Assembly: GCA_001600635.1 (NCBI GenBank)
Contig: BCKL01000007.1
Coordinates: 892,303 to 956,302 of the forward strand
Reading direction: 5' to 3'
Source: Leucosporidium creatinivorum
Taxonomy: Eukaryota > Basidiomycota > Microbotryomycetes > Leucosporidiales > Leucosporidiaceae
Length of the DNA: 64,000 bases
The notes under the pieces were generated by a model. The model was not told the origin of the DNA. It made no database searches and worked only from the letters and a program-made list of their open reading frames with translations. This document shows positions 42,150 to 54,600 of this stretch, piece by piece (position 1 is the first letter of the stretch; the number at the start of each line of letters is the position of its first letter). Made by a program: the position numbers and the translations under genes.

Positions 42150-45100
42150 ATGAGCGGCTACGGAGAGACCTGGCAGCAGCAGCAGCAGCAAAGCTGGGAT
42201 GGGAATCAGCAGCAGTGGCAGCCGAACAGGTGAGCCGTTTGGAAGTAGGGGAGAGAGAGATGAACAAGCTGACTCCACCTCGAGCAGCTACTCGCAACCA
42301 CCGCCTCCGCCGCCTAACGAGCAGCAGTACAATCAACAGCCAGCTCAACACTATCAACAGAACTATGCTCCCCCTCACTCCGAGGGAGGCTTCGCACCTT
42401 ACAATCAGCCCTCGTCGTTCATGGGTCCGCCGAGCTCGTTCAACGGCAGCCAGGCTTACGACGGCGGATACCAGGGAGGCCCATCTATCAACGATAGCTA
42501 TCAGCAACCTCAGCAAACGTTCCAGCCGCCTTACAGCGGTCAGCCCGACCAGTGGTCGCCTCAAGGACATCCTCCGTCCCAGCAGTGAGTCTTGTGCAGA
42601 GCTCCCGGAAGTTCAAAGCTGATCTAAAATACCTATAGGTACTATCCTTCGTCAACCGACTACTCTCAGCCCTCCTACGACTCGCAACCGCCCCCGCCGA
42701 ACTCCTACGCCGCTCCTGCCCTCGACAACTCAAGCTACAACCCTTCAGCCGTCAACACCGGCCACCCGAGCTACCAAAACAGCAACAACTCAACTACCAG
42801 CAGGAAGCGTATCACCCTCCTCATCAAGCTCAATACGCCCAACCAGCCCAGACCAGCTTCGGCGCTTCACCGCCCCCTCCTTTTCCAGCGCCTGATTCCA
42901 ACAACTACCAAGCGGCAGCCGCGAACCAGCCTCAACACAACAGCTACTACTCGGCTCCGGGCAGCGGGTCTTGCCACCCTCCCGGCAACTTGGCTTTCGA
43001 AAACTCGGCGTTCCCTTCTCAGCCCCAGTCGGCGCCGATCCCAGCTCCAACTCCCTCCCCTTACCCTGCTTCCACTTACAGCAACAATTCTACACTGTCG
43101 GCGCCGACTCTTGATCTGACAAGCACTCGTGCACTCTCGTACACGCCCGGCACTTACTACGACTCGTCGGACTCAGACTCGGACGCGCCGCCGAAGCCAT
43201 CCACGAGCGGAGTGGGAGCTGTCGCTGGAGGCTCAAGCTACCCCTCCAAGCCTTACGTCTATGAATCGGACTCGGATTCCGACTCGGACAGCTACTCGCC
43301 GCCGAAGCCGGCTTTGGCGGCGCCATCCTCGTCGACGGCTCCGCACCCTTCGACCTACTCGGGCGGCTACATCTCGAGTGATAGCGACTCGGACGAAGAG
43401 CCCTACATTCTTCCTCGTCCTGCACCTCACCATGCGACGACCTACGGCGCTGGAGGAGCGACCGGTCAGCACGTCAAGCCTCAGCACTCGTACTCGTACA
43501 GCGATGCTCCCTCTACCGCTCCCGTTCACTACAGCAGTGGAGGAGACCCCGCCTCGTCGTCGATCGGCCCGCCTAAGTACCAAGGAGGACAGACTCACCA
43601 TCAGCCGAGGGCGGAGGACCGAGGCCGGTACTCGAACTGCACCGGCAAGAAACGAGGACTGTTCATCGCCATCAACTATCCTACTGGTCCAGGACATCTT
43701 AGAGGGTGTCACAATGATGCCAAGAGGATCTCTACCTTCATGCGGAGTGAGTATCGAGCATTTCGTCCGACTCAGAGCTGCGCCGAGCAGGGCTGACCTT
43801 GCTTTTGACCGCTCGAAACGCAGAGAACCATCAATTCCGCGACGTCAAGATGCTCATGGATAGGCCTGGTCAGATTCAGCCTACTCGCGCAAATATTGTG
43901 AGTGTTCCCGGGCTCCAGTGAGCCGGGCGACTCGGCGCTCACTTTCGCTTCTCGCTTACCTCCATCTCCACTCAGCTCGACGCCATGCACTGGCTCGTCA
44001 AAGACGCTGAGCCTAACGACTCGCTCTTCTTCCATTGCGAGCCTCTTCGCCCTCGCTTTTCAGCTCCACAAGCTGACAATCTTTCGCCTCGTCGCAGACT
44101 CGGGTCACGGCGGCCAGGTCAAGGATCGCAACGGCGACGAGGACGACGGCTTCGACGAGAGCATCGTTCCACTCGACTACAAGAGCGCAGGTCATATCAT
44201 CGACGACGACATGCACCACATTATGGTCGCCTCGCTCCCTGGAGGATGTCGATTGACGGCCATTTTCGACTCGGTGAGTGGCTCGGGTGCAGAGTTCTGA
44301 GGTCCATCAGCACGGGGATATCTCGACCTACCTCGGACGATCATCTCCATCCTCCCTCGTCCATCCTGTCATCGTTCGCAACGTTTCTCGGCTCCCGTTC
44401 GGCGAACTGACCTTTCGATACCTTTACAGTGTCATTCAGGATCTTGTTTGGACTTAGGCTTCTCGTACTCAAGGGAAGGAAAGCTCAAGAACGCCGACCT
44501 ATCGGAGGACCTCGCCATCGCCTCCCACAACGCTCGCAACGCCTACCGTACGCTCGGCGGTCCTCCCTTGCGTCTTGCTTTGCGGAAGAGCTGAACCGAC
44601 GAGATACTATCAACAGAGTTCGGCGACTGGACCACATTAGCTATCACTGCAGGTCGCAAGGCCATCAGCAAGAGCCCTTCGGCGGCGCTCAAGAAGACCC
44701 GACAGCTTCGAGTGAGCGATGCCGATGTGATCATGTGGAGTGGGTGTAAGGTATGTAGCCTGTATTTCGTTGTGGAGGGAGGAGGACGCCCTCGAGGACG
44801 CAGACCTCAGCTTGAGGAACTCGCTCAGCGGCTCGGAGCTGACCTCGGTGCTCTCTTCGCAGGACGAGCAAACGAGCGCCGACGCTTCGTTGGACATCGA
44901 CGGAGAGCGTCAGCATACAGGAGCGATGAGTCATGCGTTCATCAAGGCCTTGAGTGAGCACAAACGCGCATTGTCGACAAAAGCTGAAGACACTCGTTGA
45001 CCTTACGCTCTTTCTCACGATCAGCCGAATACCCCGAGGTCACTTACGTCCAGCTGCTCAATCTCGTGCGCGATATATTGCAGCAAGGACAGTTTAAGCA

Positions 45101-45288
45101 GCTTCCGGTGAGTTGTCCTCGCGCCAACCTCTCTTCAACGCCGAGCTGACCCTCACTTCTCGTGACTCGTGTCGCTCGACAGCAACTCTCTTGCGGTGCG
45201 TTCGAAGTCCGTCGGCAGGAGTAGCAATAGCTGACGACTCGTTTCCGCAGCCCACGAGCTCGATACCGACCTAGTCGTGATCTTTTGA
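42150..45288 (+). CDS. type I metacaspase (copy 2) with long acidic-patch prodomain; frame slips once at 42776-42779
   Basis: The start is [18 protein letters not shown] at 42150 and the stop TGA at 45286-45288. The prodomain, more than 400 residues, is Gln/Pro/Tyr-rich. It carries three Ser-Asp clusters (SDSDSD-type, near 43160, 43270 and 43380) not present in copy 1. The catalytic core is complete: [20 protein letters not shown], His in [19 protein letters not shown] and Cys in [14 protein letters not shown]. Two oddities. An A run at 42776-42779 needs one more A to keep the frame between [15 protein letters not shown] and [14 protein letters not shown], most simply a homopolymer error. And the intron that splits the Tyr before the catalytic His uses a GC donor (GCGAGC), where copy 1 has GTGAGG. 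It is a tandem paralogue of the upstream gene. Confidence 0.9.
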
Positions 45289-45557
45289 TGCGCCGAAGGA
45301 GAAGGGGCCGCGGCGAGCGCCGAGGGACGGCTTCTCGGGCTTTAGACGCATATACAGCTCAGCAAGCGGAAAGTAACGTTCTGCAAGCACCTTTCTGTAC
45401 ACCTGACAGCGCCGAGACCCGACGAGAAACAGCAAGCTAGCGAGAGCCGACTGCGCGGGACTGTAGGCTAAATTCGGTCTATGCTTTCACACACGAGATG
45501 CAGGCCCTCTTTGATATCGAAAAATAACAGCTTGTTCCCTTTTCCCATCTACACCCT
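45289..45557. other. convergent intergenic region (metacaspase 2 / LSC1)
   Basis: This 269-nt stretch lies between two convergent genes. It contains only GC-rich 3' sequence; no gene or clear polyadenylation consensus was recognised. Confidence 0.55.
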
Positions 45558-47279
45558 TCAAACGAGGCCCTGCTTGACCATGGCCTGCGAAAGGGGAGGA
45601 GAGCCGAGGGTCAGCGAGCGATTCGTCGCCGAGCAACGAGAGGGGATAGAAGACGCACCTCCTTCAACAGCGCTCCGAGCTTCGCCGGGCTGTCGGTCAC
45701 GATGACACCAGCCTTCTCCAATGCCTTGACCTTGTCCTCGGCTCCACCCTTTCCACCCGAGATGATGGCTCCAGCGTGTCCCATGCGACGTCCGGGAGGG
45801 GCAGTCCGTCCGCTGTAGGATGGAGAGTGCGTCAGCAAGAGGGAACGAGCTAGTATGCACCTCAAGCGAGGGAGAACGTACGCGATGAAAGCGACGACGG
45901 GCTTGTTCTCGGGGTTGTTGTGCACGAGGTAATCGGCGGCCTCCTCCTCCATGGTTCCTCCGATCTCTCCAATCAGCACGATACCTAAGTCGAGGTGCAG
46001 ATCGTCAGCATGACCGTACCGCGGCGCACGAGCGAGCAAGACGCACCCTTGGTAGCCTGATCCTTCATGAAGACCTTGAGGACGTCAATGTGCTGGGTTC
46101 CGGGGAAGGGGTCTCCTCCGATTCCAACGCAGAGCGACTGTCCGAGTCCGACCTTGGTGGTCTCTGCGAGCGAGCGAAGAAGGGAGAACGGTTAGCCCTT
46201 GCGAAAGCCGAGCGCGCACGTGAAGCGAAGGAGCGACGAACGGTCGACGCTGGAGGACGGGAGAGCAGGGTCAGCTCGAGTAGCGCAGAGGGTAGCTGTT
46301 GATCATTACTCACGCCTCGTAAGTGAGGGTTCCCGAACGCGAGACGACACCAGCGGATCCAGGGGAGAAGATGTTTCCGGGCATGATGCCGATCTTGCAT
46401 CCTCCACCGACGGCAGGGGCGATGATACCGGGGCAGTTGGGTCCTACGAGACGCGACTTGGTCTGGCGGCGAAGGACTTGGGCGACCTGCGAGAGCAAGA
46501 GAGCCGGTCAGCCTGGGGAAGCGGAGCGTGACCTCCGGCTTCTGCTCAGACGTACCCTAACCTCATCGGCCTGGGGGATACCCTCGGTGATGCAGATGAT
46601 GAGAGGAATCTCGGCCTCGATGGCCTCAATGATGGCGTCGGCGGCGAAAGGAGGGGGAACGTAGATGACGGTAGCCTCAGGCTTGGTCTTGTCGTTGGCC
46701 TGTAGCGTTCTAAGGGTCAGCTTGCGGCTGAGCAGTGAGAGCGGGAGGCTATACTGCTACTCACCTCGCGAACGGAGCCAAAGACGGGGAGGCCAAGGTG
46801 CTCCTGGCCGGCCTTCTTGGGGCTCACTCCTCCAACGAGCTTGGTTCCGAACTCGAGAGCCTCACGGCAGTGGAAGGTGGCCTGTGGGGAGTTGTGTTAG
46901 CTCTGCGCTCGCTTCTTCAGTTCTGCTGCAAGCCTACAGTCTTTCCACTGCAGTACGAAGAGAGGTCAGCTGAGAGCTGGAAGCAGGAAACCAGCTGAGA
47001 GAGCGTACGTGAAGCCCTGGCAGATGACCTTTGAGTGCTCAGTGATGCGGAGGTTGGGGATGGTCTGGTCGTAGAGAGCGAGAGGGTTTGCTGTAGGCTT
47101 GGAGGTGCTGAACGCCCTGCGCGAGACTGTTGAACAGAGCAATGCGTGGTCGGGAGAACGAGGGCCGGTGGAGTGAGACGGAGAAGGTCGGTACAGAGGT
47201 TAGCAAGCAGTACAGAGTAGAGCTGTAGGACAATCGGCTTACCAGCGCGAAGAGGCTGACGAGCGATTGAAGCGAGCAT
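45558..47279 (-). CDS. LSC1: succinyl-CoA ligase alpha subunit, mitochondrial
   Basis: The start is [12 protein letters not shown] at 47279; spliced to [11 protein letters not shown] it forms a typical mitochondrial presequence. The stop is at 45558-45560 (MVKQGLV). The CoA-binding part is seen in [10 protein letters not shown] then [20 protein letters not shown]. Further landmarks are [47 protein letters not shown] and [20 protein letters not shown], whose His is the phosphorylated catalytic residue. The enzyme makes ATP or GTP from succinyl-CoA in the citric-acid cycle, paired with a beta subunit encoded elsewhere. The GFTGKT stretch needs a 10-nt microexon (46938-46947) flanked by CTGCAG and GTAGGC. 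No key residue is missing, and the length is normal. Confidence 0.95.
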
Positions 47280-47677
47280 GACGGGCGACGAGATGAGGGG
47301 GAGAGCAGAAGGGAGCGCCGCGACGAAGTTCAAGTCGTCGAACCCGGAGAGTGCTTGCCCGTCGTGTACAGGATTCGCGGGGACGTGGGAGCAGGTAGAA
47401 TAGCTTCAAGTTATGCAGCCTTATCGAGCCTCTTAGCGTCGCTCACATTCAGGAAGCAGAGCTTGGACCATCCTCCGCCGAAGCCGAAGCGCCGAACCTG
47501 CCGCCCGCGCCTTTCTGACTTCTACCTCGTCTTGCCTCGTCTCTCTCGTCCCCTCTCGCTGCTTCCCTACACGAGCGATTGATCTCGAGGACTGGCGGCG
47601 GAAGACTCGGCTGTAGGCTAGCAGCCCTTCCTTGCGACGCGCCCTCACCCTTGCCAAAGCACGCGTCCACTCGAAGC
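47280..47677. promoter_or_regulatory. divergent promoter region of LSC1 and the P-loop kinase-like gene
   Basis: The 398 nt between the divergent start codons include a C/T-rich stretch (about 47510-47580) facing the plus-strand gene. No coding exon is recognised. Confidence 0.5.
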
Positions 47678-48460
47678 ATGGATCTCAGCGGTGTGGGGGG
47701 GCTCAAGGGGGACGGAGGGAACTACAGAATTGTAATCTGGGGCAACAGCGGCAGCGGGCGAGTCCTAGTCGCTTGCTCGCTGACCTCGAGCTGACTCCAA
47801 CCGCCGCCTCAAACAGCAAGTCCACGCTCGCCCGCAGGCTGGCTTCGGCGCTGGGTTGCAAGCATCTGGATATGGATAGCATGCTCTGGCAGGATGATTG
47901 GGTTCAAACGGAACAGCCGGTGCTGAGCGAGATGGTCAAGACGGCGGCAGAGGATGAGAGTTGGGTCAGCGATGGGGTGTACTTCAGTATAAGGGAAGCG
48001 TTCTACCCTAGAGCGACCGACATCATCTGTGAGTGAAAACCGAGCTCTCTCACTCATAGATCGCTGACCCTCGGCGCTGAGCAGGGCTGGACTACCCCCT
48101 CATCTTCGTCCTGTACCGTCTCGTCAAGAGAACCTGGTCGCGATGGTGGCATCAAGAGACACTCTTCGGCACCAACTGCCGAGAACGATGGCAGGAGACG
48201 CTGTTCTCCCGCGACTCGATCCTCTGGTTAGTGCGCCGAGCCGAAGAATTGCGCCGAGGGCTTCGAAATCAAGTCTACAGCATCGGTATGCTCACCATCT
48301 CTCTTCTGGTAGGTTCTGTATTTCACGCCATGGCAGGCTCAGACGTGAGCTCCCTGCAGCGGTCAAGACCGACTCGCTCCCCCTTCGGCGACGATTTGGC
48401 TGGCCTTCGCAGACCGAGAATTGGATGCAGCAGATCGAGGCAGCGAGGAAGGTAGTGTAG
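47678..48460 (+). CDS. P-loop kinase-like protein (adenylate-kinase/topology-modulation type)
   Basis: The start MDLSGVGGLKGDGGNYRIV is at 47678. The Walker A motif, GNSGSGKSTLA, is made only by splicing a GC-AG intron (donor GCGAGT at 47759, acceptor CAAACAG). This is followed by LDMDSMLWQDDW, WVSDGVYFSIREAFYPRATDIIWLDYP and a long basic helix (LYRLVKRTWSRWW). Together these resemble small bacterial and fungal P-loop kinases annotated as adenylate-kinase- or FlaR-like. The last exon is modelled from a GTGCGC donor at about 48229 to a CTACAG acceptor. It ends RRFGWPSQTENWMQQIEAAR and stops at 48460. This last junction is less certain, because an unspliced reading also stays open for another 75 codons. 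Substrate unknown. Confidence 0.75.
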
Positions 48461-48625
48461 ATGTTATGTAGCGCGAGTCACTAGAACCTGGAAGCAATCG
48501 AAAAGCATGCATACACCATCATCGAGTCAGTTCATCGCTGAGCGAAGTCGAGCAAAGGGTTCGCCTCCGTCTCTCACCTCGTTCTCTTCGTTTCTTCGCC
48601 GTTCGATACCCCAGAGCAGTCCAAG

Positions 48626-51600
48626 ATGGACGCTCTCAACGTCATGCTCGAGACCATTCGAGCTGCACAAACGGCACCATCCAGCAGCGACCTCGAAGCA
48701 GCACTCTCGCTAGCTCGAGCAGCGCAGAGCTCGGCACGACCTCCAGCGCCTCCACAAGACCTCGTACTCGACTTGGACCCTGCACCTTCCCTTCTCGACG
48801 CCCCTCGAACTCCCAGCCCTCCTCCAGCATCGTCTGCATCAGCGTCAGCGCTCGACTGGCTTCACGCGTCGCTGCCATCGGCACTCGTTCAGCAGGCGCT
48901 CGACATCTTGCAGAGCCCTTCATCGGATGATGACATTTCGGAAAGCCTGCTCGAGCTGTACGGCTTTGAGCAGATCGAATCTGTCGGCGAGGCAGTCCAG
49001 CGTCGAGCCGCCATTGTCGCTGCTGCATTCTCGGCGCTCTCCGAGCCTCAGCCAGCACCAAGACCGCCACCTCAGCACCACCATCAACTACCACCTCATC
49101 TCGGCGCTGCACCGCCGCGCGATCGCACCCCGCAGGCTCAAGTCCTCTTCCATACGGCCGAAGAGCTCGCCGCTGCGAAGAAGGCCAAGAAGGCTCAGCA
49201 GCGGCTGAACCGAGGCAGGAATGGGAGAGGAGAGTACGACGATGACGGAGATTTGGATTTGGAAGAGTGGGAGAGGATCAGGCAGGAGAGCCTGGCGCAG
49301 GGACCTGGACCGCTCGTCTCGGGCAAGAGGGTGAGTTGAGGGCTCGCTTGGCTTTCGTTGCCTGAGCTACAGGCTGACGCACATCTTGCATTTACAACAG
49401 CCCGATCACGGTGAACCGGAACGCTACCCCAACGTCTACCTCGCCAATGGAGCCGGTGGGAGCTCAGTCGCTCTCGGCGGCCAGAAGATGGCAATGCCAG
49501 TTGGGACTACTCGAGAGGATCGCGACGTGAGTAGGCTGAGGCCTAGCTATGCGTAGCTACTGATATGCTCTCGTCCACAGTACTACGAGGAGATCACGAT
49601 CCCAGCACCCAAGCCCGTCCCATTCCGCTTCGACGAGGAGCTCATGCCCATCTCTCAGATGGACGCCTGGGGCAGGCGGACGTTCCATGTGAGCCTGACT
49701 GCCTCCTACCAATTCCGTCGACCGCAGAGCTAACGGCAAACTGCTCTCACAGGCCTACAAAACGCTCAACCGACTCCAGAGCATCGTCTTCCCCGTCGCC
49801 TACAACACCAACGAGAACATGCTTGTCTGTGCGCCCACCGGAGCAGTGAGTGGTCTTCACCGACTCTCCTACATATCCGGGCGAGCTGACTCGCTTCGTT
49901 GGCTAGGGAAAAACGGACGTCGCCCTCCTTGCGATCCTTCGCTGCCTCAGCTCGCTCACCTCAACACCGCTCGTCGCCAACGAGAAGCCAACACTACCAC
50001 CACCGAGCACCTACAAGATCATCTATGTCGCTCCACTCAAGGCTCTCGCCGCCGAGATTACTCTCAAGTTCGCCAAGCGCCTCAGCTGGGCCGGCGTCAA
50101 GGTTCGCGAGTTGACGGGAGACATGAAGCTCACCAAGAAGGAGGTGGACGAGACGGGAGTCATTGTCACGACGCCTGAGAAGTGGGACGTAGTCACGAGG
50201 AAGGGAGCAGGAGCGGGTGATGGTGATGTGGCTGATGTGAGTTGAAGGCAGAGGCTGGGAGCGCTGGCGCCGAGCTGACCTTGACCCTTCTCACCGCTCG
50301 CAGAAAGTCAAGCTGCTCATCATCGACGAGGTCCACCTTCTTCACGAAGATCGAGGAGCCGTCATCGAAAGCATCGTCGCCCGAACCCTTCGTCAAGTCG
50401 AGTCGAGCCAGAGCCTTATCCGCATCGTCGGACTTTCGGCCACTCTACCCAACTACGTCGACGTCGCCGACTTCCTTCGGTGCGCTCTGCATGCTCCATG
50501 CTTCGCTAGCAGGCCATCTGACCTCTTCTGCATCGCAGAGTGAACCGCTACCAAGGCCTCTTCTACTTTGACGCCTCGTTCCGTCCAGTCCCTCTCGAGC
50601 AGCACTTTGTCGGAGTCAAGGGCAAGGCAGGAAGCATTGCCAGTCGTACTGGACTCGATAACGCTGCTTTCGACAAGGTGAGCGCCCTAGAGCGCTCTCA
50701 AAATCCGCCGAAGCTGATCCTCCCTCCCTCTCCAGGTCGCCGAGCTGCTCAAAGCTGGTCACCAAGTCATGGTCTTCGTCCACGCTCGCAAGGATACGGT
50801 CAAGACGGCTATGACTTTCCGCGAGAAAGCCAACGAGGAAGGCATCTCCGACCTGCTCGACCCGAGGGAACACAAGAATTGGGGCGGCTTCCAGCGCGAC
50901 CTCGCTTCGAGTCGGAATAGGGAGATGAAGGAGTTGGCAGCGTTGGGCTTCGGGTGAGTCCTTCTCTCGATATGCAGCATTGGCCGACGCTGACCTCACT
51001 CGTCTCCGTAGAATTCATCACGCCGGCATGCTTCGTTCGGATCGCAACATCACCGAGCGCATGTTTGAGCAGAACGTCACCAAGGTACGTTGACGCTTCC
51101 TGATAGCTCAAGCTAGTGGAGTAGCTAACCTCTGCGCATTCGAAGGTCCTCTGCTGTACCGCAACACTCGCCTGGGGAGTCAACTTGCCCGCCTACGCCG
51201 TCGTCATCAAGGGTACCCAGATCTACGACGCTGGAAAGGGATCCTTTGTCGACTTGGGTATCCTGGATGTTCTACAGATCTTCGGTCGAGCTGGTGCGTC
51301 GGTGAGGAGAGCCGAGTGGAAGGCGATCGCTGATCGTCCGTTTCCTCAGGTCGACCCCAATACGAGAGCCAGGGAGTCGGCTACATCTGCACCTCATACG
51401 ACAAGCTAGATCATTACGGTAAGCCGCACCCTTCATCGCTCCTTTCTCTCGCAGAGTTTTGACGGTTGGCTCATCGGCCGCTTGCAGTCTCCGCCATCAC
51501 ACAACAGCATCCCATCGAGTCCAAGTGAGCCTCTCCTCGAGCTCTTACATCGAAAACAGCTCACGTTTATCACTCACAGATTCACGGAAGGTCTCGTCGA

Positions 51601-54600
51601 TTCTCTCAACGCCGAGGTTGCGCTCGGCACCGTCACCAACATGGACGAGGGCGTGCGCTGGCTCGGCTACAGCTACCTCTTCGTCCGGATGCGCAAAAAC
51701 CCTCTCGTCTACGGCATGGTCATCGACGACGTCGTGCAAGATCCTCTACTCGGCAGCAAGCGCATGGCCCTCATGAACAACTCGGTCAAACGCCTTCTCG
51801 AGACCCAGATGATCAAGCACGACGCCGACCTCGGCACCCTCGTCTCCACCGACCTCGGACGTGTCGCATCACGCTACTACATCCGCAACGCCAGTATCGA
51901 GGTCTTCAACCAGCTCTTCCGTCCCAGGATGAGCGAGGCCGACGTCCTCGCCCTCATCGCCGCTTCGACCGAGTTTGCGCAGATCTCGGTTCGCGAGAAC
52001 GAGGTGGAGGAGCTCAAGAAGCTCATCGAGACGGTCGCGCCATGCCAGGTCAAGGGTGGAACGGATACGAGCGCCGGCAAGGTCAACGTCCTCCTCCAGG
52101 CCTACATCTCGCGCGCCTACATCGACGACTTTGCCCTCGTCTCCGACACTGGCTACGTCGCGCAGAACGCTGGTAGGATCGTCAGGGCGTTACTCGAGAT
52201 TGCCATGTCGAAGCGATGGGCTCCCGTCACCCTCGTCCTGATGTCGATGAGCAAGGCCATCGAGAGTGAATCTGCGCCGAAGCCTCCCTTGTCCCGGTTC
52301 AGAGCTGATCGATCTTCTCATACAGAGCGCATGTGGCCCTTCAACCATCCTCTCGGCCAGTTCGATCTTCCTGCCGACCTCATGTACAACATCGAGCGAT
52401 GGGCCGACGACGTGCCCGTCTCGGAGATCGCAGCCATGTCGGACGCCGAGTTTGGCGCCCTCGTCCACCAGAACGAACGCCTCGGAAAACGAGCATGTCG
52501 TGCAGCTCGTGCGCTGCCCGCCCTCGAGATCACTCACTCGCTCCAGCCCATCGCCCACGATCTCCTCCGCGTTCGGCTCGAGCTCCGACGCCAGTTCGAG
52601 TGGTCGGAGAAGCATCACGGGACGACCGAGGCCTTCTGGGTATGGGTGGAGGACGCCGAGAACCTCGCCATCCTACAGGTCGCCCGAGTGCTCGTTCGGC
52701 CATCGACGACGGTGCTCTACCAAGAGTTCGTCGTCCCCATCACCTCGGTGCCCGTCAAGCTACACGCTCGAGCCGTCTCGGATCGCTGGATCGGCACCGA
52801 CGACGCCTACCTTATCCCTCTCGACCAGCTCGTCATGCCTGCCTCGCCTCCACCGCATCTCCCTCTTCTCGACCTCCCTCTCCTCTCGTCCAAGGACGCC
52901 TTCAGCAAGCACTCTTCGATCCAGCAGGCCTACGCCACCGACACTCCTGCTTTAGACCCGGTACAGACGCAGGTCTTCCACACCGCCTTTCACACCGCCA
53001 ACAACGCCCTCGTGTGCGCTCCTTCGGCGCAGAGTCGCGGCATCGTGCTCGAGCTGGCGATCTGGTGAGCTTCTCTGGGTCTTACAGCTCCTCTTTCAGC
53101 TCGTTGACTCTCCGTACCCACTCAATAGGCGTGCTTTCGCCGAGAATAAGGCGGCCAGGATCCTCTTCGTAACCCCGCGAAAGGCTCTCGCTCGTCAAGT
53201 CTCCATCCGCCTTCGCAACATCGTCTCTCGCACTCTCACCATCCCCACCCTCCTCCTTTCGAGCACAAAAGACCTGGACGACATCCCCGCATCCGGTCCC
53301 ATCATCGTCGTCGGAGGTCCTACACCACTCCTCCGCCGACTCGTCAGCGAGCCAACCCTCTTCGGCTCCCTCGACCTCATCCTCGCTCACGACCTTCACG
53401 CACTCGACCCATCCTACGAACTCCTCCTCACTCGACTTCGCTGGGCGCACCCCACCACTCGAGTTGTCGGCTCGAGCGCCTCCCTCTCTGATCCCTCGGC
53501 GCTCGCCTCATGGCTGTCGGCACCCGAGCATGCTACCTACGCGTTTGCGCCAAGCACACGCACTTCGGCTCTCACCACCACCTTCCATCCCTTCTCCACT
53601 CCCCACTCGGCCGCCCTCCTTCGCTCCATGGTCCGCCCCGCCTACGCCGCCATGCGCACCGCCAGCGGGTCGTCGCTCGTCTTCGTCCCCAGTCGAGCAC
53701 AGTGCAAGGCCACCGCCAAGGACCTCGTCACCCAGACTGCATCGGACTTGGACGAGTCATTCGTCGACGGCTCGCTTGAGATGATTGAGACCTACGCGCA
53801 AGGCATCGAAGATCCCGACGTCGCCGAGGCGCTTACGCATGGCATCGCCGTCTTCCATGAGGGCCTCAGGCCAGAGGAGCAGCGATTGGCGCTCGAGCTC
53901 TTCAACACGGGAGCAGTACGAGTCCTTATCGCGTCGCGCGAGGCCTGCTGGACCCTCCCCATCTCGGCGTCGCTCGTCATTGTCCTCTCTGCCCAATTCG
54001 CCGTCCTCCGCCCTTCGCCCACCGCCTCTTCCTCCACCTCGGCACCCTTAAATGACAGGGAGATCCAATCGTATCCTCTCCCCGAGCTCATTCAGATGCA
54101 GTCCCTCGCCATCCCTCCTCGATCCGACTCGAGCGCCGAGTTCCTCGTCCTCTGCCAGCAGGAGCAGGCCGAGCTGTACGGACGATTCCTCAACCAAGGT
54201 CTCGCCGTCGAGTCGCAACTCGCCTTCGACCCACTGCTGGAGCAGACGGTCTTCGGCGAGCTGGCGGGCGCTCGAGGAGGAAGGGTCAAGACTCGTCAGG
54301 ACGTCGTCGATCTCCTCTCCTGGACCTTCGCATCTCGTCGGCTCGAGGACAACCCTTCCTACTACGCCTCTACCCTCACTTCCGACTCCGACCCCACCCC
54401 ACTCTCTCGCCTCGCCGACCGGCTCCTCACTTCGCTCGAATCGCGATGCCTCCTCCTCTTCTCTGGACCGACCGACTTTAGCCTGTCGCTACTTGGGAAA
54501 TGGATCGGAGAGAAGGGAATCCGGGCCGAGGAGGTGGAGAGGATTCAGGGAGTCGAGCTGTCGACGTTGGTGGCGAAGAGCGCGCCGCGAGACGGAGGAA

